Assembly: GCA_030386875.1 (NCBI GenBank)
Contig: CM059575.1
Coordinates: 54,342,859 to 54,406,858, forward strand
Reading direction: 5' to 3'
Length of the DNA stretch: 64,000 nt
Source of the DNA: Morinoia aosen
Taxonomy: Eukaryota > Arthropoda > Malacostraca > Amphipoda > Talitridae
This document shows, one piece after another, positions 21,853-32,599 of the stretch (position 1 is its first letter; every line of letters starts with the position of its first letter). The notes under the pieces are model-generated. The model saw only the letters and a program-made list of their open reading frames with translations, was not told the origin of the DNA and ran no database searches. The position numbers were made by a program, and so were the translations under genes.

Positions 21853-22399
21853 TATAATCATGTTCCAACATTTTATTTCATCGTCATGTTGTGTCATCAT
21901 TGAGGGCGCCGCACACCTTCTTGTGGCATCACCGGACTTAGTTATTCTTCACCACTATTTTACTGAACACGAAATCAACAAGACCACATTCAGGGTAAAC
22001 ACTGGTCTTCATTTCATAATTTTCTTTACCAGTTGACATTACAGTATTAGTACAGTGTAAGGCTTTAGTGACTCCAGTGAAATACTACAGTGAATAACTA
22101 CATGTTGAAAATAATAAGAGGTTCATTCTGAAAATAAATTAAAAATACATGAGTAATCTAATGCAATTAACTTCTTAGTTCCTACACTCGAAAAAAATCC
22201 AACATAATAATATATAATTTATTACAAAATATCCGAAGCCACAGATCAAGGTAAATGTAACAGTAAATGAACCTTACGAATAATTAGAAGCATGTAGACA
22301 CAATCTAACAAACAACTCCGGCAAAACTAACGATCAAATAATCCGTGCTTATCACAGACACAAGTGTGCTGTATCTTAACACAAGTCAAAATTAAAAAC

Positions 22400-22745
22400 T
22401 GCTGCAATAATCATATTTCATCATTTTACTCCATCATCATGTTGCATCATCATGTTTCCTCATTTCATGTCATCATAATGTTGTGTAATGTTCTAGTATT
22501 TTACTTCGTCATCATGTTGCGTCATCATTTCCGAACAACATTTTGCACTTAATTATGTTGTATCATCATTTTTCAACGTTTTAATCTATCGTCATGTTAA
22601 GCAATCATAATTCATCATTTATTTCATTATCATGTTTTGTCACCAGGTTCCATTATTTCATTCAATTATCATACTGCATCATCATGTTCCAACATTTTAT
22701 ATCTTGATCATATTCCAAATGTTCTACCACCATTCTGATCGGACC
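22400..22745. repeat. Degenerate ATG/CAT-rich minisatellite tract, second tract of B1
   Basis: Same type as 7.84-8.56 kb, collinear with 49.73-50.17 kb. The preceding 21,856-22,390 is AT-rich non-coding DNA shared with unit 2. Confidence 0.55.
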
Positions 22746-22799
22746 ATCGGACATCTCGACCATCATTCTGTTCCAAGAACGAAATTTCCTAGCCCAGCC

Positions 22800-23190
22800 A
22801 AATCTGGAAACAATGTTTGATCTGACATATAAAGGCGCACGTGACTACTCTTCTGCTTACTGGAGCCTCAGCACAGCCCGGTGGTGTGTGCGGGTTCCCA
22901 TGCTAGCTGTTAAAAATTAAAAACACCTCGTTATTTTTACCCAAATACCTTACTGATTTTGATGTTCTGATCCAGGTAAATATTTCGTTTTTTTATTAAC
23001 TTCCAGCACAGAACTGAATTAATTCATCATGTAATCACATAAGTTGTCAACGTTGACATTTCTGCAATTATCGTCCTACAAAAATTGGATTCCTGCTCCT
23101 CAGTCATGACGAGCTGTCACATGGCACGATTGGTACGACGGTTGTGGCTGAGCACTCGCCTGGGCTACAGAGAATGGTTTCAAGTGTTAA
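22800..23190. other. Conserved islands of half B1
   Basis: Counterpart of 8,655-9,020. It contains 'ataaaggcgcacgtgact', 'gcctcagcacagcc', a GTAAAT donor-like site, 'gtcatgacgagctgtcaca' and the weakly tRNA-like 'gtggctgagcactcgcctgg'. Function is unknown. Confidence 0.45.
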
Positions 23191-24357
23191 TCGGGCTTTG
23201 TTTTCTTTGTTAAATAAGAAATGGGCTCACTTTTTCTAACACGGTTTATTTGAAAGACACAAATTTCAGATTTCAGTCTTCTAGAGTTAAAATATAAGCT
23301 AGTTTCGCACGATATTTTCACGCACGAAGTATTCAGTTTCTTATAATTAACAGTGTTTCAATAACTATGAAACACTTTTTGATCATACAGTCGTTTCAAA
23401 TTAAATTCTCTAATGCTTTTTTATTTCATTTCGAACTCCAGATCAACTCTGAGGTACAACTCACACGCATGTTGGAATCCATGGTGAGATATTTCTGAGT
23501 TACATGGGATGGGTAATGTTCTGTGTTTCCAGTGCACTCATAAAAACGCAGAGTTTGTTTCAAACTCTTTGTATTAACAGTTAGCCATACATAAGAAATA
23601 GTTAAAATTACGTCTTCTCCATCCTTTTTACAGGATAGTTATTTTTTGGGTGTATTGGTTGTCAAGATTGTTGTCAAAGTATGTGCATTGCATATGCAAA
23701 CGAAGTACAAATATCTGAAATTGCTCCTTTGAAATTTTATCTTAATCTGTCCGAATAACTGAATCTTTGTTTATCAAATGCGCCGTAATAACTGTCCTAG
23801 ATGAAAAGAATAAAAACGAGGTACATGAGAAGAAAACGAAGTATTTGTGAAGAAACTGTATTATATGTAAAGAAATGGAAGCAAATGTAGAGTAATGAAC
23901 TAGAAAGATATGATCTGAAATGCTTCTAAAATAAAAAAAGAAACGGTAATTTAGTGAGTTTCATTACATCAATAGTACCAATGGAAGGCGAATTTTTAAG
24001 GCCTTATCGACGATTTTTTTTCATTGTACCTCGGTGCGAAATTAAGGAAAACATTCAATGTTACACCCCATTTTCTTTAAAAAATTGAAGATAGCTTAGT
24101 ATTTTCATTTTATAATATAAACACAATTGTACTTAAATATTATGTTGTAGAAGATATTACGGAGAAATATCTGTAAACACTACAATGTAGCCAAGTTGGT
24201 GTTATATTTACTCAACTGCTTGATGAATGAAGAATAGTTTCTTGTTAAATTGTTCATTCCTAAAATTCTATGCTGTGTTTAAATCGATGTAAAGGATGAA
24301 ATAAAGTTTTTGAGAAGATTTTGACACGGATTTTGAGTCCACTTTGTGCTGCTTAGG

Positions 24358-24466
24358 AATGTTTAGCGCTCGAAACGTCGGCGATGGAGCGAGCGTGTCT
24401 AAGGCCTGGCCACGACGTTGGGCCTATCTACGCGAGATGATGCTGCCGGCCGCAGCTGATTTGGTA
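24358..24466. repeat. GC-rich module, copy 2 of 4 (no promoter follows)
   Basis: Nearly identical to 9,628-9,735, but after 'gctgatttggta' the sequence switches to 'ccacgccgctctctcctcc'. No TATA box, Inr or RING gene follows. Confidence 0.7.
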
Positions 24467-25796
24467 CCACGCCGCTCTCTCCTCCAAAAATTACGACAGA
24501 AGTAATGTTCCAATGGCTATGTGTTCTACTCCTATCCTCAGAGATGGTATCTCTTCCAAATGGTGCACACATGTCTGGAGAAGGTTGCTGAGATGTGTTA
24601 CATACGCATGTCCTTATTGTAGAGACTGCGCGGCAACGATTACATAATTGTTCTTTAGTGTGTTGGAAGAATACTGCGTACGATTTGAAAATATGCGTTG
24701 CTGTCTTTAAATAGTCTAGTTCCCTAATTAAAAAAAAATACATTAGAAGATGCACTGATTTCAGGAATTTTTCTACTTTTTTTAATGGTGGCCTATTCCC
24801 CAGCACTGATTCAGACAGTGCAGATACCGTACTGTGATTGTTAACCGCGTTACTAGGAGATTGGTCGCTCATTCTTTTTACAATCGAGCTCTAATGTGAC
24901 AATGTTGAGAACTATATAAGAGGTATTAAAAATGTGAAAAAATTTTAAGCGTGACGTCATTTGTGTCCCCTGAGGCATTTGTAATTTCAGAACCTAATGA
25001 ATGAAATTTATTAAAACTGGCTCGATGGTAGATACAATTTATCAATAATTCATTTAAAATTGAAAAAGGTTTTGAACCGAATTCTAAGTGGCAAATAAAA
25101 AATATTTGTTGAGTTCACGAGAAACATAGACTTCTTCGTCGCGCAAAAGTCATTTAAAAGAAATTTAACTCGGTGAAAAAAGTTAGAATCTATAATTTAA
25201 ACGAAAGGCAACGACACGTCTTAAGTAAAAGTATAAATCAATATTCAGTGTTTAATGATGCAGTTTGTGCAGAAAATCGAATAGAAATAAAAGCGAATGC
25301 AAGATAAATCGTATGCATAAAGGGTTGTGTTTGAGTTTCATAATTTATCAAGTAGTTGCGTGCATATTGATCATGACTTGACAGAGGAGTGAATTTTTTT
25401 CTGGAATAAATTCATTTCATATATTGTTCTACAAATTGTTCTATTGGGAAGTTACAGTTTCTAACAATATAATTTGGTTGGAGGAAGTCAACACTTGGAA
25501 TGGGGCTCAGCAAGTTTGGGAGAAATTGCTCAAACAAAGAAAATCATATCGACGATGTTAAATCGAATGAAACTATCTATGCAGTGGAGTCCTATATATA
25601 AACAGCAGAATCTTTTATATGAATAGGAAAGATGAACGATAAATGTTGATCAGCTTACAAAAAACGGTACGGGAATAATAAATATATTTTAATTCTTGCC
25701 AGTAGGTAAAGGGTGTTGTATCGCAATTCCGAAGATAAACCTCGTCTGTATCGTAATTAGTGGTATGCAACGGTCGTGAAAAAATCCTTTCCATAA
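24467..25796. other. Non-coding DNA at the unit 1/unit 2 junction
   Basis: The first 430 bp belong to the recurrent 'ctctctcctcc' block. The rest is shared with 57.82-58.78 kb and, from about 25,290, with 3,700-4,190. This is where the A-type landmarks restart, and the CACTA-like element interrupts it at 25,797. The minus-strand open frame at 24,399-24,872 crosses the module and is not considered real. Confidence 0.5.
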
Positions 25797-25808
25797 CCCA
25801 GGCAGCAA
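25797..25808 (+). repeat. Left terminal inverted repeat of the CACTA-like element
   Basis: CCCAGGCAGCAA, matching the complement of 34339-34350 exactly. Beyond it the two ends share only the TTGGGA-type words. Confidence 0.78.
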
Positions 25809-25924
25809 AAATTATTGGGAAAATGTTGTGCCACTTCTGGCACTCAGCATTGGGGCAGTCTTAGTCACCAAAATTGGGACCCATGTTGGGATTTTACAAA
25901 CCGGGACAATATTGGTAATTTTTA

Positions 25925-26190
25925 TGGGGACGGAATTGGCACTCCAAACTGGGGACGGAATTGGCACTCCAAACTGGTGACCAGCTTGGAGTGCCAATTC
26001 CGTCCCCAGTTTGGAGTGCCAATTCCGTCCCCAGTTTGGAGTGCCAATTCCGTCCCCAGTTTGGAGTGCCAATTCCGTCCCCAGTTTGGAGTGCCAATTC
26101 CGTCCCCAGTTCGGAGTGCCAATTCCGTCCCCAGTTTGGAGTGCCAATTTCGTCCCGGAATTGGCACTCCAAACTGGGACGGAATCGGTT
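25925..26190. repeat. 25-bp satellite arranged as an inverted array
   Basis: Unit of 25 bp, core 'ttggagtgccaattccgtcc'. Two units on the left run in reverse, a short palindrome 'ctggtgaccag' marks the switch, about seven units run forward, and one to two reversed units follow. Because 25 is not a multiple of three, all six frames stay open with 25-residue repeats. These open frames are artefacts. The array lies in the left subterminal part of the CACTA-like element and could fold into a long hairpin. Confidence 0.88.
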
Positions 26191-26583
26191 CCCAAAATGG
26201 GATGAAATTGGTAACCAAAAGCTGAAATGAAATTGGTGCGAAATTTGTTCCAATTGTATCAGACACGGGACATAGTCTTACAAATTTTTCACTCTGCCAG
26301 CAAATGAAATAAATATTTTAATGTTATCACAGAAGAGCTAGAATCATATATGAATACCCTCAGGTATTAAATTTGTTTGCAAGCATTATTATAACAGAGC
26401 ACCAATGAAATGTCAACACATGTATTCAAAATCAACAACAATCAAGCAACATTTTATTTTAATGACATCAATTCAGTGAAATAAATTGAAGAATGCTTTG
26501 TGCCAGTAAGTAGTTGCTAAAAATTAATTAACTACTGCATTGCTAATTACAATTAATATTCACTTGCGGTATGATATAGAAAA

Positions 26584-26655
26584 GAGCCCACAGGGATTTG
26601 AACCCCAACCTTCCACTCATTCAGAGTGAACGCTCTTCCGTTAAGCTATAAGCTC
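26584..26655 (-). tRNA. tRNA-like gene, anticodon GAA (Phe-type), possibly a pseudogene
   Basis: The 72-nt minus-strand sequence folds into a complete cloverleaf by hand. It has a 7-bp acceptor (GAGCTTA with TGGGCTC, two G-U pairs), a 4-bp D stem (GCTT/GAGC), a 5-bp anticodon stem (TCACT/AGTGG) with loop CTGAATG, a 5-nt variable loop and a 5-bp T stem with loop TTCAAAT. An A-box (TAGCTTAACGG) and a B-box (GGTTCAAATCC) are present, and TTTT follows at once as a Pol III terminator. The sequence is unlike ordinary tRNA-Phe and has a U at position 37. A near-repeated 14-mer (gcattgctaattac/gcactgctaattac) brackets the region at about 26,538 and 26,711, which could mean retroposition. Confidence 0.6.
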
Positions 26656-26699
26656 CATAAAAGTCATTGCGCAAGTAACATTTTTGTAATTATTTGCCA

Positions 26700-27128
26700 A
26701 GAATTATATTGCACTGCTAATTACTCGCACATTGCAAACATATTATTCAAACTTACCTCAAATGCCATCAGTGCATGCTGGCTGAACATGAAACTCTGAA
26801 GAACTTAGTGGATGTTGTATTCCGGCAGCCACCGATTTCGTGAGACCAGATATGCGAATTGACTGGGGATCAACTGAAAGACAAAAAATATTTCAGAAAA
26901 GTATGGATTGCCAAATTTACTATGTACATGGAAATACAAATACGTTGAGAATAGTCCCAACAAATTCAAGGAGCATTTCCACCAACTCCTTAGGCAAAGG
27001 AATTGTTATTTCCAATGCCATGAGGCCTCCTTGATGGTTGGTCGCTGACCTTTTGGGCGGAGGTCTCACCGTGGCAGAGCCAATAAAGTTGCTCATTCAT
27101 GGCTCTACCACAGTCCTAGTATAACCGC
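26700..27128. other. Non-coding interior of the CACTA-like element
   Basis: No supportable gene. A short GC-richer stretch around 26,820-27,070 has only brief open frames. Confidence 0.35.
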
Positions 27129-27500
27129 ATACATAACTTCCTTTGATATCTTTAAATCTATTTAAACTGTTGCTTTCCGTTGACTAAAACTAAAGTTCAG
27201 TGAAAACTTCACAACTTGAGATTAAGTTCATATAATACATCTCTATTCAATATAACTTCCTTTGATGTCATTAAAACTATTTAAACTGTTGCTTTCCGTT
27301 GACTAAAATTAAAGTTAAGTGAAAAACTTCACAACTTAAGATTAAGTTCATATAATACGTCTCTATTCAATATAACTTCCTTTGATATCATTAAATCTAT
27401 TTTAACTGTTGCTTTCCCTTGACTGATAATAAAATTCACTGAAACACCTTCACGACTTGAAATTAAGTTCATAAAATAATTTGATACCCATTACAACTTC
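27129..27500. repeat. Three tandem copies of an approximately 119-bp repeat
   Basis: Copies beginning 'ataacttcctttgat' start at about 27,131, 27,250 and 27,370, with a decayed fourth start at about 27,490. Each contains 'ctgttgctttcc' and 'aagttcata'. Non-coding. Confidence 0.85.
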
Positions 27501-28129
27501 CTTCCTTCCCATTGAGTAATCAAAATATTAGCCTTAAAATTAGCTTCGTATAAACTAGCTAGCTACTCGCACGCTGCTCGAGGATTTTCCACTCTTTCAC
27601 AGGACTTTTTTCTTCCGGCAATCCGATCTTTGGCATATGTTAGATTCAGTGCAATTATCTTGTTTACTTCCGATGCATGTGCAGTTTTGCCAGCTGGTGA
27701 CCTCAAAGCAGCTTCTGCAAAAACCAACCAGTGGAAATGCTCATTCAATGTAGTTCAAATGAGCTATATTTAATAAACAAACAGATGAAAATTTCCAATT
27801 TCTTATTCTCCTTTCGAATATGGTAGAACTTTTAAATTTTTTATTGCAAAAAAAAACAAGCACTCCATTAGATTCAGCGAGCCGTTTTACATCCAAAAAC
27901 ACTCAGTTTGAAATTTTTTATCATATGTAGAAAAAGGGCAAAAGTTCTGAAAACATTGGAGCTCAAAATCTAAGGATTTGTACACCTCATATCAAGAAAA
28001 TTAAAATGGAAAACAAATAAATAAAAACAAAAGTAGAAAGTTCATATATGTTCTTATCCTTCATATAAATTTCATTTATGTGCTCGCAATAGTAATCACA
28101 CAAGTAGGTTGGGAGAGGTGAACCAGGCT
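27501..28129. other. Non-coding interior of the CACTA-like element
   Basis: AT-rich. A minus-strand open stretch at 27,563-27,748 is GC-richer than its surroundings and could be an unrecognised exon, but it has no ATG, follows an in-frame stop closely and matches no family I know. Confidence 0.3.
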
Positions 28130-28921
28130 GTTTTTTTAATAAAAACATGTTTTCTTACAAAAAAAATAATAACTAAAAAACATTGTTATTAATAAATTTT
28201 ATGAGACCAGAAATATCATGCCGTTTTTCTACATGTTTTTTTCGTAAAAAATCCTGAATAAAAACATGGATATTAATATTTCATGCGACCAAAAGCCCAA
28301 TGCTTTTTTCTAGAAAACATTTTTTTACAGAAAAGTAATGACTAAAAAACAGCTATTAATAAATTTTATGGGACCAGAAAAGCATGCCGTTTTTTTTAAA
28401 CATGTTTTTTACAATCAAACCATGGCTACAAAATATGGTTATCAATATATATTTTTTGACCAAAAACAAGCATGCTGTTTTTAAGAAACTTTTTTACAGA
28501 AAAATCATGAAAATAACACATGGAGCAAAGACTTTTTGTAAAATAAAAACAATTTTTTAAAAATAGCATGTTTTTTTGGTTCACATATACTACATCAAAA
28601 TGTATATTTTTTTGATAATGATTTTTTTTATGATATGGTTTATGTGAAAAATGTGAAAAACAACAAATTTTCTAAGATCAAATTAAATATATTAATATCC
28701 ATGTCGTGATTTTTTGTAAAAAAAGCATGTTTTTTGGTATCATATATATAATAATATTCATTTTTATTAGTCATGATTTTTCGAAATAACCACAGCCTGT
28801 GTTTTTCGGTCACATAAAATATATTAATATCAATGTTTTTAACGTAAGATTTTTTATAAAAAACATGATTATTTGGTCACATATCATATATTAAAATGCA
28901 TGATTTTAGTCATGATTTTTT
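28130..28921. repeat. Degenerate AT-rich tandem repeats ('aacatg...tttttt' type)
   Basis: Loose repetition of words such as 'aaaacatg', 'gttttttacaaaaaa' and 'aataaattttatgagacca' at roughly 90-110 bp spacing. No coding potential. Confidence 0.55.
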
Positions 28922-29234
28922 GTAACAAAAACATCAAAAGGAAACCACACAGTAAAAGTGGTGGCAGATAACCCACAATTACCTAGAGGAGTTCAAGAGG
29001 AACAGCAAGAGCAACAGAACTTACATTGATGGAGTCAAAATTCAGAGATTACTATCTCTAATTTTTGTGGTCATATAAAAATAAAATCAGACATGTAGAG
29101 ATAGTAATTTCTAAATTTTGACTCCATCAATATAAGTTCTGTGGCTCCTGCTGTTCCTCTTAGACTCCTCTTGGTCATTGTGGGCTACCTGCCACCACTT
29201 TTACTGTATGTTTTCCTTTTGATGTTTTTATTAC
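28922..29234. repeat. Long hairpin: 138-bp inverted repeat arms with a 37-bp loop
   Basis: The left arm 28922-29059 and right arm 29097-29234 are complementary with only scattered mismatches (for example 'gatggagtcaaaattcagag' against its near complement). The arms include 'ggtggcagataacccacaat'/'attgtgggctacctgccacc'. It has no coding frame. It may be a nested fold-back element or a structured transcript located just downstream of the DUF4806 gene. Confidence 0.85.
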
Positions 29235-29501
29235 AAAAATTCATGGACATTAATATATTTTATTTGACCAAAACAACAGACATACCTAACAAAATTTGAG
29301 TGTGTGCTAAAATGAACAAAAAGACACATAAAAAACATTTTTTTTTGCAAAAAACTGCCATAAAATAAAACCTTTTTTTGCATAACTAGATACTCCTCAA
29401 CTGAAAGCAGAAACATGCAGGCAGCATTTTTTACATTCTGTTTTGTACAGTAGAACTTCATACAAATCATTAAAGAGAATTGATGTATTAAAATCTGGTC
29501 G

Positions 29502-30380
29502 CTAAACAGAAGCAAAGCACAATGAACGGTACGTACCACGTATGCAGGAGCAGAGCTTCAACTCTATGAACTGCCGTTTTGTTCCTTTGCCATGCATGGA
29601 GAACTGGACTGCTACTTCATTCTTTAAAACTTTCTTCATAATTTGATGCACAGTTGAATTTATACTAGCACCACTAAAGTTTGCCAGCATGCTAATCAAG
29701 CTCTGTTTTTGAACATCATCATTCAAAAGTGTTTCAAAATCTTCTACATTCTTCATTGATTCAAGTGGTAATTGAGGAAATGTGGTTGGGTCAGTGATAG
29801 GAGTCACGGCTGCTTTGTGTACTTTTTTAAGTAATTTTATTTCTTCTTTAAGGTCAAGAATGTCCTTGTGTAATTTTCCATAGGCTTCCACTTGTTTATC
29901 AAAACACTTTTCAAGTTTCTTCACAATTTGTGTTTTACTGTCTTTCAATTCTTCATGAAAGAAAGCTTGCATTTCAGTAACATTCAATTTAGCTTCTGTT
30001 TTAGAAGGTCTAGACTGTTCTCGTTTTCTGATTTTTTGGGGAGGCTGGGGCACTTCATCATCACTACTGGTGTCACTGCAAGCACTAATTGCACTTTCAA
30101 GAAGTTCACCATCACTGTTAGGTTCTGTAGCACTTTGGTCTGAAGCCTCTTTTGATTTCTGTTTACATTCATTGTAAGTAGATGCTGCTGAAATAACTCG
30201 GCACTTAATACAGCACCACTCATTTGATGGTGGTTCACATTTTTTAATCATTTTGGATATTTTATCCATGGATTTGTTTTCTGGCCAACGACAATACTGC
30301 TCATTGTCAAGTTTTTGAAGCCAAGAAGTTGGAACACCTTCTACAGTGTTTTCCTTCTCAAAGTACACAATTGAATACAT
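29502..30380 (-). CDS. DUF4806-domain protein of the CACTA-like transposon
   Basis: A 292-residue frame starts at ATG 30,380. Residues 1-60 (MYSIVYFEKENTVEGVPTSWL, then a CRWP motif and a CCIKC motif) match the usual N-terminal module of these proteins. Residues 75-130 are acidic/Ser-rich, followed by a basic stretch (KIRKREQSRPSK) that is a plausible nuclear signal. Residues about 140-190 form a coiled coil. Residues 204-276 (LPLESMKNVEDFETLL ... RQFIELKL) fit DUF4806. The last 15 residues look like read-through into an intron, since GT donors follow FIELKL, so a further exon is likely. It lies 215 bp downstream of the transposase on the same strand. DUF4806 has no proven biochemical function. 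A DNA-binding accessory role beside the transposase is inference from its position. Confidence 0.72.
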   Translation of the reverse strand: MYSIVYFEKENTVEGVPTSWLQKLDNEQYCRWPENKSMDKISKMIKKCEPPSNEWCCIKCRVISAASTYNECKQKSKEASDQSATEPNSDGELLESAISACSDTSSDDEVPQPPQKIRKREQSRPSKTEAKLNVTEMQAFFHEELKDSKTQIVKKLEKCFDKQVEAYGKLHKDILDLKEEIKLLKKVHKAAVTPITDPTTFPQLPLESMKNVEDFETLLNDDVQKQSLISMLANFSGASINSTVHQIMKKVLKNEVAVQFSMHGKGTKRQFIELKLCSCIRGTYRSLCFASV

Positions 30381-30595
30381 TTTGAAGATTCTAAGAAATC
30401 AATGAAGTCCAGCTGTCTTTGATTGGAAATTGAACAAAAAAATTCACATGACCCACAAACTGCAGTGTGAATGAAATTATAACATAAAAATTAATGCCAG
30501 GAATATGGGAACCTAACTAATGCACAAAATAAACACAAGAACATAAGCTTAAAATGAACAAAGCACATAAACGACTAAAACATACACATCAACAT

Positions 30596-32596
30596 TCATA
30601 GAAGAGGAAGTACAATATACCTTTTTTTGAACGGTAGGATCAAACATTTTTTATAGATGTTGTTTCTTTTGATAATTTTGGTTTCAGAACTTTTGCTAAC
30701 AATAAAAACATCAAAGATTGAGGAAGAAGTTGGATATTTGGCAGCAGGTTTGATTTTCATCAGCTTTTTCATAGTAATACAGTCTCCTGTGACATTTGTA
30801 ACCAAGCCAAATTCTTTGTTTTCTAGTAAAATACATGAATTTTTAAATTGATTTGGAATTATTCGATGGTTATTCACAGTTATTCCTCTTGATGTAATTT
30901 GATTACTATTAGAAAACTTATAACCCTCATTTACTCTTCTGCTAATTTGTGCTAATGGACTATTTGATGATCTTATTCTTCTCTTCATTCTGCCTAAGAA
31001 ACTTTCAAATGGAAAGGCAGAAAAAGAGTCGAGTACACCATATTGTCGGACATCATCAACTAAGTGAATAAGTGAATGAACATTGAATGAAACATTTACA
31101 TCCCTATAAATTTTTTTAAACTGTTTCACAAAATAAATAGACAACTTTTCAGCATAGTTCAGGTTACTCTCATCACTAATTAAATTTGGGTCACACAGAA
31201 TCCTTACAATATACATCAAAATAAGAAAATGATTGTACATTTTTTCACACAAAATGTCTTTGAAAAGAATGATTCCATAATAAAGTAATATTGCTCGAAA
31301 TTCTGAGCCTTTGAACCGATCTAATTCTTCAAAAGACCGTGGTTTGCGAACAAATTCAAGGGGAAAAAATTTATGTATCAAAGAAATTCTTTCAGTTACA
31401 ATTTTCTTTTGTGAAGATGATATTTTATACGGCACTTTACTCCAAAACAATGATAGTAATTTTCTGACAATAATTCCTAACAGTATTACATGCAAGTAAT
31501 CATACACAAAGCAGTTAACCATGTCAATTTCTAAACTTAAAAATGGGCTGGCCCCAATATGGTGCTGTTCTTGCAATCTATTTCTAAATGACTCGTTATT
31601 TCGCTTAGAAGCACTAGTCTCTTCGTAAGAAATGGCTTTATTTTTATAAACACCTTTAGTCAGGCACCTGTCGCATGCAAAGTATCCTCCATGACTTTTG
31701 GTCTGCTTAAGAAAAGCACGGGCAGGAGCATCCGCTATAATGCAGCGTACTTGTACATTATACCTTTTTCCTTCAATGACAATTCCATTCTCTAACAAAA
31801 CTTTCAAATCAGAAATGAATCTATCAAGAAACTCAAAAATATTTGGCTTTTTAGCACCATAAAATATAGCAACCACAAATGGATGAACTGAGCAAAATTT
31901 ATACGGAATTGAATTATCTAAAGAACACAGAATTGGCCAAAAAGATGTATTACGAGATTTAAATATTGGTATACCATCTATGTTGATATCCACATTAATA
32001 CAGTCAATATTTTCCAACTGAAAACGGAAGTTTTCTTTTATATTTTCCTCTAAGCCAAAGTAAACAAATTGACCATTTTCAACTGTTACAATATCTGAAG
32101 TTTTGGTTTGTAAAATTGTTCGTGGGTCAGAAGGCAAATCTGTGTGGACTATTTTCAAGATATTAAGTAATTGTTTGAATGCAACCAGTGTCACATTATG
32201 CTGCAGATACCAATCTCTTAGGTTATCCCTCAAACTTAGAGAATTTTCTACCAGGGCATTAATTCCTGTTGATGCCGCTGAAGAATGCAAAGAAGATTCT
32301 GAGATAGTTTCAATACTCACTTCAGAATGAGTTTCACATTCACTTTCACTGTAATCAAGATCAATTTCACTGTTCTGATTGCTTTCACTGTCATCATTAT
32401 TAACTTTACTAGATTTTCCTACCTCAACAGTTTTGAGAGCTTCCTCATCATTACTTTCCTCAGGAGGAAGTTCGTTTTGATCCTCTTTTGAGTCAGCGGC
32501 AGTTGAGCTGTCCGAGTCACTATTTTGAATTTTCAAGCTACTGATGAACTCAAAATTGTTTTTCTTTATTACATAATAATTTTTTCGACCTGCCAT
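30596..32596 (-). CDS. Tnp2/DUF4218-type transposase (CACTA/EnSpm-like), intact ORF
   Basis: An uninterrupted 666-residue ORF starts at ATG 32,596. Residues 25-110 are acidic, Ser-rich and disordered. From about 200 the Tnp2-like core follows: INVDINIDGIPIFKS then SFWPI (201-221), HPFVVAIFYGAKKPN (238-252), CIIADAPARAFL (285-296), GGYFACDRCLTKG (303-315, a CxxC motif) and YDYLHVILLG (365-374). FNVHSLIHLVDDV (504-516) and AFPFESFLGRMKR (527-539) fit the DUF4218 region that accompanies Tnp2 in CACTA elements. D206 and D289 are candidate catalytic aspartates, by analogy only. No stop or frameshift occurs, so the element may be recently active. The ORF start shows no upstream in-frame continuation I could support. 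Confidence 0.78.
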   Translation of the reverse strand: MAGRKNYYVIKKNNFEFISSLKIQNSDSDSSTAADSKEDQNELPPEESNDEEALKTVEVGKSSKVNNDDSESNQNSEIDLDYSESECETHSEVSIETISESSLHSSAASTGINALVENSLSLRDNLRDWYLQHNVTLVAFKQLLNILKIVHTDLPSDPRTILQTKTSDIVTVENGQFVYFGLEENIKENFRFQLENIDCINVDINIDGIPIFKSRNTSFWPILCSLDNSIPYKFCSVHPFVVAIFYGAKKPNIFEFLDRFISDLKVLLENGIVIEGKRYNVQVRCIIADAPARAFLKQTKSHGGYFACDRCLTKGVYKNKAISYEETSASKRNNESFRNRLQEQHHIGASPFLSLEIDMVNCFVYDYLHVILLGIIVRKLLSLFWSKVPYKISSSQKKIVTERISLIHKFFPLEFVRKPRSFEELDRFKGSEFRAILLYYGIILFKDILCEKMYNHFLILMYIVRILCDPNLISDESNLNYAEKLSIYFVKQFKKIYRDVNVSFNVHSLIHLVDDVRQYGVLDSFSAFPFESFLGRMKRRIRSSNSPLAQISRRVNEGYKFSNSNQITSRGITVNNHRIIPNQFKNSCILLENKEFGLVTNVTGDCITMKKLMKIKPAAKYPTSSSIFDVFIVSKSSETKIIKRNNIYKKCLILPFKKRYIVLPLL

Positions 32597-32599
32597 TCA

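Larger units (their letters stand above)
3690..25280. repeat. Segmental duplication unit 1 (halves A1 and B1)
   Basis: Sequence starting near 3,690 (around 'gataaatcgtatgcataaag', 3716-3735) recurs near 25,300 and 58,255. Landmarks between these points recur in the same order in unit 2. Examples are the RING gene, the SINEs at 12.9 and 17.2 kb, the TTAA MITE, the mariner relic and the GC-rich module. After removing the LINE at 14.26-17.17 kb this unit is about 18.7 kb. The left boundary is cut by the Penelope-like palindrome, so the array may continue leftward outside the window. Confidence 0.88.
17173..25280. repeat. Half-unit B1 (no RING gene)
   Basis: Diverged paralogue of half A. It has the same ordered landmarks as A (ATG/CAT-rich tract, 'tgctcggcac' block, 'catcatatca' block, second ATG/CAT tract, 'gtcatgacgagctgtcaca' island, GC-rich module), but no promoter or RING gene after the module. 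It is collinear with B2 (44,386-58,250). Stretches not listed separately, including 18,720-19,596 and 23,200-24,355, show nothing beyond this paralogy. Confidence 0.8.

Noticed and set aside
24399..24872. Minus-strand frame of 157 codons
   Set aside because: Runs across the non-coding module and the 'ctctctcctcc' block and is broken in the paralogous copy at 52.3-52.9 kb.
25925..26190. CRISPR-like array
   Set aside because: The units are contiguous without unique spacers, change orientation, and lie in a eukaryotic transposon.
25812..26266. Five overlapping frames with Trp/Pro-rich 25-residue repeats
   Set aside because: Artefact of the 25-bp satellite, which is stop-free in all frames on both strands.
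27563..27748. Possible third gene of the CACTA-like element
   Set aside because: No ATG, an in-frame stop just upstream, no recognised domain and no convincing splice acceptor in frame. Left as unassigned.
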